From positions 7,149,058 through 7,213,057 of the forward strand of contig SCHM01000003.1 in the NCBI GenBank assembly GCA_004123355.1: a DNA stretch of 64,000 bases, in the 5' to 3' direction. How positions within the stretch are numbered: position 1 is the stretch's first letter; every line of letters begins with the position of its first letter. Positions 35,601 through 45,241 of the stretch are shown piece after piece. A program made the position numbers and the translations under genes. The notes beneath the pieces were generated by a model, which saw nothing but the letters and a program-made list of their open reading frames with translations, made no database searches and was not told the DNA's origin. The stretch is from Amphirosellinia nigrospora (taxonomy: Eukaryota; Ascomycota; Sordariomycetes; Xylariales; Xylariaceae).

Positions 35601-36826
35601 CAACAGCAGAAGACGGATGGACACCACTGGCTTTAACTTCTTACGAGGGCTACTTGGAATTGGCCAGACTCCTCCTTGAAAAAGGCGCACATATAGATGC
35701 ACGGACATCAGATGGAGCAACTCCGTTAGCTTTGGCCTCTCGCCGCGGTCACGCTAGTATAGTCGAACTACTCGTCGAACACGAGGCCGATATTTGCGTA
35801 CCAACTACGAACGGATGGAAACCGTTGGATTTAGCCTCTCGCTCAGGCTATGCGGAAATAGCTAAACTACTGCTCGATCACGGTGCAGATATAAACGAAG
35901 TAGGGCCGGACGGATTTACGCCCCTTGGTTTTGCCTCTGAAAACGGCGATACGCAGATGTTAGACCTACTTCTCAACAAGGGAGCTCAATTACACACAGT
36001 AGGATCAAACGGATTGACGCCATTAACGTTGGCTTCCCGACGCGGCAATGTAGAAGCAGCGAAACTGCTCCTCGACAAAGGGGCCGATCCAGCCGTGTCC
36101 ACAAAGTTCAAGAAACCAGCAATAATCATAGCGGCAGGGTTCGGTCATATCGACCTAATTAAATTGTTTGTTGACTACGGACACTCCGCTGAAAGCTCCG
36201 ACTATGCTGGCCGTTCACTGTTGTCGTACGCTGCTCAATTCGACCAGCCAGAACTGGCCAAATACCTGCTCCAGCTTGGTGCGAACCCGCACCGAAAAGA
36301 TGTCGTTGGTCGAAGTCCTCTTTTCTACGCAACCTTGTCTAAGAAGGCTGCAGTGTTCAACCTCATTCTCTCGAGTCATACCTTTGATTCTCCAGAAATT
36401 ACCAGTATTATTAATGCCCGAGATGCTTTTGGCACGACACTTTTCTCACTAGTTGTCCGGCATGGACACGCTGATTTGGTGAAACGCCTTCTGTTATGCC
36501 AAGGAATCCATCTTGATTCCAAGGACAATTTCGGACGACCAGTCTCCTTTTGGGCCAGAACTCCTGAGATTCTCCAGGATATTACAAAGACAGCAGCCAG
36601 ACGGGGGATATCCCTCGAAATACCTGATCACACACTTATAGTATATCCACCCGGGACATTAACTAGAATAGGGTGCGATATATGTACCCTCGGTATAGCC
36701 CAACAAAAAGACTATTACCACTGCGGTACGTGTGCTAGCGGCGACTTCGATATATGCGGAGATTGTTTTGCACTTGGCGCATCTTGTCCAGGAGAGTCAC
36801 ATGAGCTAGTTAAGAAGGTTGGATAG
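32683..36826 (+). CDS. HeLo-NACHT-ankyrin-ZZ NLR receptor (intact)
   Basis: Three exons (32683-33256, 33316-33381, 33441-36826) give 1341 residues with no break. Introns are 59 nt each with branch GCTGAC and TTAACTAAC. Residues 1 to about 210 form a HeLo domain (GVGVIGLVGLFSTCIDVLER, RWD, AYKDFGFESGSMR), the membrane-permeabilising cell-death module of HET-S. NACHT follows with Walker A G272-PPGYGK-T279 and Walker B CIFVVDGLDEC (D370, D373-E374). About 13-14 ankyrin repeats span residues 807-1250 (repeat signature TPLxLAS..GHxEIxxLLLxxGAD). A C-terminal ZZ finger begins at C1292 (CDICTLG, HCGTC, DICGDCF). Fungal NLRs of this type trigger incompatibility-type cell death when the repeat end senses a ligand. 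The middle ankyrin repeats are alike, as expected for repeats homogenised by recombination. It is clean in contrast to the broken housekeeping genes nearby. Confidence 0.9.
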
Positions 36827-37321
36827 AGTTCAGCTAAATATCTTGAGAACTTTAACACGAGAGACATACAGAATCTAAGTAAGGGTTGATGAAGGGTATG
36901 CGATGTTTCAAGTAGGAATAGACAGCAGAGATGGGCACGATAAAAGTTACAAGACGAAAAGTTCTAGGCGCTGGAGCTATTCTTCCATCAATCCATCGAA
37001 GTGATTCCTTATCAATCATATGGTGTAAGACATTTATTAGGACTGCCGGATATATACTCCTAGAATGCCAAGCACGTTTAAGAAAGCTGACACAATCTAT
37101 ACCGAAGCGTTTCTACTCTCCAAGTGCCCTTAGTATCACCCTCTATCTCCTTTTCGGGTTATTTCCACTCCGAGTGCCACATGCGATATTTCAGTATTCC
37201 CACGCCCTCTATCCGAGCCCTATGTTTCTCGACCAGGCTTAGTTAAACAGAATATTCTCCCAAAGTTGCCATCTGCAAATGCGTACATAGTATCGTCAAG
37301 TCCCACAGCATAGTCGCATTT
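36827..37321. other. intergenic, no gene seen
   Basis: Short downstream stretch between two convergent genes. A 103-codon + frame at 36931 has a hydrophobic end but no recognisable motif. Confidence 0.45.
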
Positions 37322-38769
37322 TCAAGCAAGGTTTTCTTGCACCTGATCCAGAGAGTCCCGGGGTAGCATTGCGGAACTTATATCACGAACATGATATTTT
37401 ATGCGGCTGTCCACCTCCCCACATGCATCATAGAGTGTCCGGATAGCTTCTTTTGCTTCACGGCAGGCCTCCGTGACCAGGTGGAAGTCTTCGTCGCTAG
37501 TGTATTCTTCGACTCTACCAGGGCAATCCAACTGGAGGATACCTTTCGAGGTATTACAGTCTAACACTTTAGCATGTGTATTAACCAACAAGGACGCGTA
37601 GTAAACCGATAGAAAGGCTCGGTCAGAAATGGTACGAGTGTTTTGCTCTACGCCTTCGTCCAGAGTAAGTCGAAGCACATGCTTCACTGCATTGGAACAA
37701 GACGCCAACTGCCTCAAAGGATGGTAGCCAGGTAGACTAGTACGCTTTCGCTGTAACGATAGATGCTCTCTCACCCTCCAAAGAGTGTAACGAGCTAATT
37801 CCGGGGCATATCTGTCCACTTGTTGAACAACGAGAGGCCACTCTAAATGATATAGACGGTGGGACTTAAAGATATGGAAGGCAACCTCCGGCTCAAGCTT
37901 CAAGTCCGGTTGGGTAGGCGATCCCAGTTGGGCGAGGACCTAAAAGTTTGGATGCATGCGTCAGCAACTTCGGTCAACTTCAAGTCAAGGGTATGTAGTC
38001 TACTACGAACCTCAAATGCTTGGAATTGGGACTCAATCTTCCGCACCATGTCTCCCTCAAGTTTGGTCCAGTCAATGGCATCGGCATCCTGCTCGTTGCA
38101 TAAGTTTAAATCAAACGCGTCGATAATAGGAAGGAACCGTGTTCCTTTGTAGTAAGTGTGTAAATGAATCACATCACTGTTGAAGGCGATGTGCGAAGCG
38201 CAGAGGATGCGTATATCATGCAAGAGGGCATCCCGCAACCCCTGGATCTCGTGCACTCGTATCCGCCCTTCGTACCCGTCATCACGACACGGTGCACGAG
38301 GGAAGGTATCGAGATCGTGTGGTTCGGCATTTGGGCGGACCAGCTCAAAAACATTCCAGATGGGCGTGTTTGGGTAATGTAGTTCCAACCGAAGCAGGAG
38401 ATAGTCTTTTTCGTGAATACGCGGTGAAAGGCCCAATAGCCCGGGGATCCACCGAAGGCGAGTGAAGATACGAACTGCACGGTCGAATTGTTCGGCATCG
38501 CCAAGCACATGCATCATTCCGACGTTTTCGGTAACCCGGCTATCAGGGCTGTAATCTTGTAAATATTTCGGATGACTTTTCCAAAGTGGTTTTGTGGTTG
38601 TCTGTCGAGTGTTGGTCTGAGGCCGCGGCGGTAGCCCCTTGGCTGTACCGCGCAAGACTCTCTTGATGAGGGGTGTTTCGCGTCTGGCCTTAGCGTTGCG
38701 ATCCTTGATATTGCCGAGCGGGCGCCGTAGTGTTGGCTGGCGGCCATGATTTTTTGGCGGGGAAGTCAT
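37322..38769 (-). CDS. orphan protein, about 480 residues
   Basis: ATG at 38769 (MTSPPKNHGRQPTLRRPLGN). A basic, disordered N-terminal 70 residues precede a mixed alpha/beta-looking body (MMHVLGDAEQFDRAVRIFTR, RIRVHEIQGLRDALLHDIRI, DWTKLEGDMVRKIESQF). The frame shifts near 37910 in the order LPN-then-LKLEPEVAFHIF and fits one lost C in a CC run, so the two parts are one gene. The C-terminal part continues FHIFKSHRLYHLEWPLVVQQ and AIRTLYDACGEVD. No catalytic motif recognised. Downstream of the NLR and convergent with it. Confidence 0.6.
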
Positions 38770-40262
38770 GATGCTATATCTGTAGGCCAAAAGAATGAGA
38801 ATTGATGGTAGTCGCAGTGTCTGTAGTTATGATCTGGATGATGTTTTTGCCATTATTATTGTTTATTTTCCTGTCGCGTTACGTTACCATGTCAATAAAT
38901 ACACAATACCAGACCACTGACGTAATTTGAAGAAGTGGCCAAACGCGACCGCGATTATTGTTATTGTATTTCATTTGCACCGTCAAACTGGCCTTGACAG
39001 GCAATTCTACTGGTCACGTATTCAGGCCGACTAACCCAATGTGGCGGAGGTCTTAAAAACAAGAGTCTAGGTAGGCCATACTTGAGACACTCGAGAGTGG
39101 CCAACGTTTCTAAGGAAACCTAAATTAGGTTTAGCGCACTTTCAGCATACTTACATAATATAGATCTGACATTTAGCTAAACTCCACACTTGATTTTTCC
39201 CTTTTCTAGTTTTAGTTTTATATGCTACTGATTATTAAAACCGTTATTTTCATACTTGACCTTGTTGTATTTCCCTCTCGTGATAATTATATTACGTTAT
39301 GTAGCCTGGTAATCGCATGTATTATAGTAAAAAGTGCCAACACGGGGCGTGCCTACGTATTTACGTATACGGTCAGTAGCACTAATATGAGTTATTGCAA
39401 AGGATAACTCCGCAGATGGGACGGGGTAAATAACAGAGGGGTGACCGTGAATGATAGCCTCGTAGACACTACCGTTTGTGCCTAGGACGGATTTCGAACC
39501 GAGATATCGGTTACCATTTGATGTCAGGAAATTTTATAGGTATCTCCAACGTCTTAAGCGGAGCAACTCAGAAAGCCGTTTCTTTACACGGTGTTTCGTC
39601 AAAGATAATAGGGCGCTGTATTTCCATTAGGAGCAACAGTAACTGCTATGACATCAAACGGGGGCCTGGTAGTACACGGAGCCTCTAGCCAATAGGGGTG
39701 AAGGAGTACTTGTGCGTACAAAGGGAGCAAGGAGTCCGCGGGGCTTAACACCAAGACGTAATCTCCTTACCAGCCTGTCCCACTCGGCGCGTTTTTACCT
39801 TTCTCTTTCATTGTTCTATTCCGCTCTATGAGTAATACCCCCCAATTATCAAGACTCAGTCTAGCCATAGGTGCAGTTTTAGCTACTTGGCTTCCCGGGA
39901 TTTATCTCAGTCCCTTCGTTATTCAATACTTTGTATTGTCGCCGTTGGTATCCAGATATTGGCTTGTAGTACTAGGTCTAGGCAGAAGCCTATGGTAGCA
40001 AATCAAAGGTTATAACACATCTACGCTAGCCAAGTATTGGCCAGCTCAGCTTCCTGTGTTGACTTTGAAACTAGACATCGAGCATGGGTCTCCGTTAGCT
40101 GGGGTTCATATTTCTTTTGGGGCAGTTATAGGCTGAAGGGATGACGGCTCTGTCCAACCTGAATGAAGGGGCGATATCGGTCAATGTGCAATATAGTCTC
40201 ATCATGCCCCGGCGAACCGGCCGTGGCGAACAGTACAACATTTCCCCGTTGTAGTCTAAAAT
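38770..40262. other. intergenic, no gene seen
   Basis: About 1.5 kb of moderately AT-rich DNA. Short frames such as 39222-39407 (hydrophobic, 61 codons) are not supportable as genes. Confidence 0.45.
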
Positions 40263-41681
40263 ATGGCGACACTCACTGTCGGTGAAGTCTTATGCGTTCC
40301 GTTGAACGAAACAAAATTTAGATATTTATCAAAAACTCAACAATCTCAGATCTACAAGAAGTACGAAAGGCTCCGAGTTGAGCGTCGCGGACTCAGGATA
40401 TGGGCTTCTTTCAAAGACAGTCCTGTCTGCCTACAATCGTATTTGGGTCTGTACTGCTCTTATCCGAAAGACTGGAAACCGCACGTCACGGAATGGCAGC
40501 GCTACGGATCTAGCGAGAGGATCGTGCAGGATTTGTACTGCCGCACCCTTATTGAGCGGGTTAATGTTGCCCTTGATGCCGTCGTCCAGCCCGAAGAACT
40601 CTCAATTATTGGGCCGCCCAAGCAATTCACTAGTTGGGGTACAGAGAGTAGTATCGAAGGAGAAAAAGAGACGAAAATTGCTCCAGATTGGGTCGTCATG
40701 TACGGAGACTTAACCACCATCGACAAAGTACAAAACAATATCATCGCTTGGGGTGATACCAAACTATGCAGCTCAGAAACCTCCGCTGCGCTTCCTGGCA
40801 CGATCGCCTGCCTCGAATCACACTTGGCTCAGGTGGTGCAGTATTGTATCGACCAGAACGTTCCTTTCGGTTTCGTATTGACCAATGTTGAACTTATTGT
40901 TTTCCATGTCATTATGAATGACGACAAACTCGAACGACATATTGCCACACGCTCGTCTCACCCAAGCAGTTCTGAATTGCTGTCTTTACCATCAAAAGGC
41001 CCTAGAGAGCCTATCTATTCGTCACCTGACCAACGCAGCGCGGCGGACTGGAATATGTTTACAAATGGAGATAATGATATCCCTTTATTACTCTGCGACG
41101 GTAACAATCCCAAAACTGCGCTGAAATCGCCTTCCGCGCCGGCTTGCGGCGGATATGAGCCGCTTGTACCAGCACTCCATCAGGTATCTCAACCCTCGTT
41201 CTCTCAAGCTCGTGAACTAAGGCCCGCGACGCCAGAACCACCCAACAGCTCCCAACAGTCATCTCTGCACCCAGGCAGCAGCCCCTGTCTTCCAGATCCC
41301 CGTGGCCACAGAGACCACACGTCAACCAACAGTCCATTGTTATCTTCCTCCGAGCCCCCGACGACAAGCTCAATAGGATCCAGTCCACTCACTCCGAGCT
41401 CTCGCTCTGATCTTGCGACGGAACGATTCGTGAGATCCAGCCCATTTAATCCCAGCCCGTACTCGACGACAAGTCTATATACCCCAGACCCCCGCTCGAG
41501 GGACGCGTCTTACGTCCTCATAAAGTCATACCCAAGTAATAAAGCGGGAGTGGCCCAGAGATTATTTGAGCTATGCATGTTGGCCAAGATGGCTAAGGAC
41601 AATGGTGTTTCCAAGATTGGACCTAACAGGATCTCGTTTACAAGCTTCGATGCGTTGAATAACGTGGTTTCGCCACCTTGA
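40263..41681 (+). CDS. PD-(D/E)XK nuclease-like orphan with Pro/Ser-rich tail
   Basis: Single exon, 472 residues, ATG at 40263. The N-terminal half has the ordered acidic/lysine set of the PD-(D/E)XK fold: a helix with E98 (CRTLIERVNVALD), P141-D142 in APDWVVMYG, and D165-x-K167 in IIAWGDTKL. The strand-turn-strand spacing of 22 residues between D142 and D165 fits. After a further strand (VPFGFVLTNVELIVF) the second half is low-complexity Pro/Ser/Thr-rich (residues about 270-415). A short conserved-looking helical end (GVAQRLFELCMLAKMAKDNG) closes the protein. Similar fungal proteins with a GDTK-type motif are known as uncharacterised families; nuclease activity is inferred from motif geometry only. 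Frame intact. Confidence 0.62.
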   Translation: MATLTVGEVLCVPLNETKFRYLSKTQQSQIYKKYERLRVERRGLRIWASFKDSPVCLQSYLGLYCSYPKDWKPHVTEWQRYGSSERIVQDLYCRTLIERVNVALDAVVQPEELSIIGPPKQFTSWGTESSIEGEKETKIAPDWVVMYGDLTTIDKVQNNIIAWGDTKLCSSETSAALPGTIACLESHLAQVVQYCIDQNVPFGFVLTNVELIVFHVIMNDDKLERHIATRSSHPSSSELLSLPSKGPREPIYSSPDQRSAADWNMFTNGDNDIPLLLCDGNNPKTALKSPSAPACGGYEPLVPALHQVSQPSFSQARELRPATPEPPNSSQQSSLHPGSSPCLPDPRGHRDHTSTNSPLLSSSEPPTTSSIGSSPLTPSSRSDLATERFVRSSPFNPSPYSTTSLYTPDPRSRDASYVLIKSYPSNKAGVAQRLFELCMLAKMAKDNGVSKIGPNRISFTSFDALNNVVSPP

Positions 41682-41735
41682 TAGCTAACTAAAAGAGAAA
41701 GGTACCCTACCACAACCATCATCAGATCTGTCGAT

Positions 41736-41811
41736 GTTTTTTTCTTTTCTATCTTTTTCCTTTTCTATCTTTTTCCTTTTCTATCTTTTTCCTTTTCTAT
41801 CTGTTTCCTTT
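41736..41811. repeat. pyrimidine tandem repeat, CTTTTTCCTTTTCTAT unit
   Basis: Four near-perfect 16-bp units in a pure pyrimidine context, 55 bp after the stop of the PD-(D/E)XK-like gene and so probably in its 3' UTR or just beyond. Confidence 0.88.
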
Positions 41812-43001
41812 AGGAGGGATGGCAGTCTATACGTTGAATATCTAGGCAATGAAGGCTGCTTGCTTGTGCAAATGAGTACGTATGGTTCTATTGGAGAGTA
41901 TGTGTGAACACCCTCTTTGGAACAAAAGGTGGGTTTTTGCGTAGATATTCGTACGGACTTTGTGGGTATTGTGGTTGGAGAGTAGCGATGTGTCGGGGAC
42001 TGTGAGCAATATTCGCGACCAGATCTTGAATGGAACTATCTTGAATTGCCGAATTCTTTCCGAGAACACGGTCTCATCGTGTTTTGATATACGTTTGTTA
42101 TGCACTGGGTCAAAGCATCATGATGTCTTACATCGTACAATGTGTTGTATGTTACTATGATCAATAACCTTGTTCAACACAAGAAAGATATGTCATAGGT
42201 CTAGTGTGCACATAGCTAATACTCGAGTATTCGAGTAAACTATTGATTGCGGACTACATAATGAAATTCCAAACGAATAGATGCATGTAGCTTTGGTGAG
42301 GGCAAAAATAGCATAGTTATACCTTCGCCTTGATAGTTTCCTGGTTTTTTGCATGCACAAAAAGGTCCTTTCTCAACTACTCAGCGATACAGGGGCCAAT
42401 AAATATATGATAAACATTCCTAGACCCAGCGACCGGACACAAGAGGCAATTCTTCCCAGTGAACGACAGCACAATTGGGAAACGTCCAGATGCACCACCA
42501 AAGCCGTTGGCTACAGCTACATTGGGCATCGTAGTTGCGTGTGTTTTTGTATACGACACCACGCCGATTAACTCAATATTCACTAACAACCATATGGTTT
42601 AGTTCCAACGTAGTCTGGAAGTTGCAATTAGTGGAAAAGCGTATCTAGTTTGCTGCCCGCCTAAATACTAATGGTCAAAGCGACAGCATCATTCCCACCT
42701 ACAAATACCGTGCGAGATGCCGAGAACTCGGGGCAGTCACAAGAGGCCGATTATCCTCCGGCTATTTTCGTGGGCTGAGACATGAGCATATTAGCATTAG
42801 TCAGAATAGCCTCTCGAGGAGTCATACTTTCGGAGCAGGTCTGATTTCGCGCACCCGATGTCTCACTATCTGCATTGTCAATATCACGTAAGATTTGTAT
42901 GGGCATCCTTGCGTACTTCTAGTACGACCTACTTGTTTCTTTTAGATCAACTATTAAATTTAATTGATAAAATTTCATCGAATCAAACATTTTGAATTCA
43001 A
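41812..43001. other. intergenic, no gene seen
   Basis: About 1.2 kb without a recognisable gene. The right end adjoins the dispersed repeat copy 2. Confidence 0.45.
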
Positions 43002-43380
43002 TGGGTAGTTTTGAAAGGGGCAGGACCCACCACACAACTTCCCTTTCGCAACATCACAACAATAAACACACACGGCTCGTATACGTGCCGAATTCGTACC
43101 CACCCTTCCACCCTTGTTACTTGCTTACGTTGTTTAAATTTTTGCTTCAGCTGATTGTTTAATTGTGGGTTGTTTTGTTTTTGCTTATTTCGCTTTTGCT
43201 ATAGTGGGGGCAGTTTCGAGATAGTGTTCGAAGCTCAGGATCGCCGGACTCGTACCTAAGGGGTTACTATATACTAATTACCTTAGTACTGCTTTCGCTA
43301 CGAAAACTGGCCGAAAAGGTTTACGCCCCTCCCAAGTTACCAATATACAACCTACGTGTATGCCCTATGTGTGTTGTAGA
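43002..43380 (+). repeat. dispersed repeat, copy 2
   Basis: Inverted relative of 29401-29771, about 13.6 kb apart. Begins TGGGTAGTTTTGAAAGGGGC and ends CTATGTGTGTTGTAGA. The flanks carry a possible 5-bp duplication (TTCAA at about 42997-43001 and 43385-43389), which would fit an LTR-type or other transposed unit, but the right end lacks a canonical CA. No coding capacity; retains more CA dinucleotides than copy 1. Confidence 0.75.
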
Positions 43381-43606
43381 TATTTCAATAATTCTACTTT
43401 AGTAGAGCCTATAGCTAGTATTATATCCCTATAAGTTGCTTCAAATTGCGGCTGAGCCATCGAGAGACCGACCAAGACTATTATTTTCTGACTGCTTCTT
43501 GGCCACTCTGATTCTAACCTAATTTGTATGCAACAGCCACCGAATAGGGGTAATTTCATGTGAAATTCATCTACTTATAATTTGAGGGCAACGGCGAGTT
43601 TACATG

Positions 43607-44081
43607 TGTGACAAGGGCTTGTGCTCAGGTGCTTGGAATATAGAGTTTAATTTAGCTAATAATCTCTTTGGCGTCTCTAGGGGCTCTGGTTTCTTAATTC
43701 TGACTTCAATGTAACCTCGCCTACGCCCTCAATTTATAAACGAATTCCTAGGTCCTCTGCCTCTTCGTAGGCCTCCGAAAGCCTGACTCCTCGAAAGGGT
43801 TAAGGCTATTTTAACCAATACGAGTATACGAATATATTATGTTTTAGCCCACGATAATGCCTCGGAGCGATGCCGGTCTTTCCAGGTCTTTCTAGGACCT
43901 TCTAGGAGTTTCCAGGACTCTGTGTGGCTTCTGTGGCTAGGTCCTGTGGCTGGCCCTGGGGTGGTCCGTGTGAAAACATGGGAGTCGGAACTAGGAAACC
44001 AGAGACCTTATAGACCCCAATGCCATTATTAGCTGAATAGACCACCATGTTCCAACCACTTAAGCACAAGCCCTTGTCACA
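43607..44081. mobile_element. MITE-like element with 37-bp terminal inverted repeats
   Basis: The left end TGTGACAAGGGCTTGTGCTC and the reverse complement of the right end (TGTGACAAGGGCTTGTGCTT) match over about 37 bp with six differences. The span is 475 bp, with no transposase frame. Inside are four degenerate 10-bp direct repeats (TCTTTCCAGG / TCTTTCTAGG / CCTTCTAGGA type, about 43889-43922). No clear target-site duplication is visible, so the superfamily is not assigned. Confidence 0.72.
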
Positions 44082-45241
44082 GTTCAGGCCAAGATTGTTG
44101 GTCGTTGCTAGCCAATTCAGTTAATGCCGGGCACATTAGCGGCGTGGTGGCTGCTCCAGAGGGGTACTCGGAGACGTTTGAACCCACGAGTTTCAGAGGC
44201 CAGAGTAATTATAAAGCGAAAAGCCGTATACTTTCGCTGTACCTAACGGCACTCTCTTGTTATTACGTGAATCAATTTACTGCAGAACTGTACAAGTAAG
44301 CTAGAGTCCGCAGTACCTACTGCCTAAATAGTAAACTAATGTATCTCTGATCATAGTAGCAAGGCCCAAGAACAGTACTCAAATGGAATTCGCGAAATTT
44401 ATAACAGCAAAAACACTTCGTAGCGCTCGAACGAGCGACTTCCATTCAGAACCAAGAGTTAACATCGCGTGCGGAAAGGTAGCACATACTGCGTCTTCGG
44501 TGATCTAGTCATTCAGACAAGACTAAAGTACGCCAATTACAGTTATTCATTGATCGCTCTGAATCCAAAAGTCAGTGCCCTTTGTGGTATCATAACGCCA
44601 TTCTTTTCAAACGCCAAGGCCAATTCCAACCCCTGAACTCCTCTATCAGTGTAATATGTGCTACAAAGCCACGAACTCCAAAGGATGGTAACATCTATTA
44701 AATAGACGACTGTCGCCGCCTGTCAAACAACTAGCGACTTCTGGACGACATGGAAGCATGCCGAATGCCGTATGTGGGGTGAGTGTAGGAGGACTGAAGC
44801 GGTTACGAGCCCGCCGGATATGAATAAGGAAGTTGAAATGGGGTTGGTTAGATGGCGACGCTGAGTACGGCTACCTGGACTGCATGAGGGCGCGTCCGAA
44901 GAAGTAGTAGAAGGTGCCGGATGACCCGAGTGCATACGAGTTCATCGGCGCGGCGACGGAGACAGTGACTCCCTCCCCATCCCAAGGACGTCATATCGCC
45001 GATCGGCTTCGTCGTCATTAGTTTATCCGGGCTGCCCCTCTCATTCCGACTATCCTCTCCTTCTCTTTCTCTTCAGGCCGGGCCGTCGCCCGACCATAGC
45101 TGAGCAAATCGCCTAGAATAGGCAAACTCGCCGGGACATCTTCCAGACACTTAGGCAAGAAATACGCCGTGGGGAGTCCCAGTGCTGCACGCCGACACGC
45201 TATCGGTGGCACGCAGAGTTTCTGAGAAATCAACCTTCTCA
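44082..45241. other. intergenic, no gene seen
   Basis: About 1.2 kb at the 3' side of the large membrane-protein gene. No supportable frame; a minus-strand stretch at 44723-44935 is serine/proline-rich but short. Confidence 0.45.

Noticed and set aside
39480-39505. TTCGAACC string resembling a tRNA B box
   Set aside because: The spacing to an A box and a cloverleaf could not be found on either strand; the core has an extra base compared with GGTTCGANTCC.
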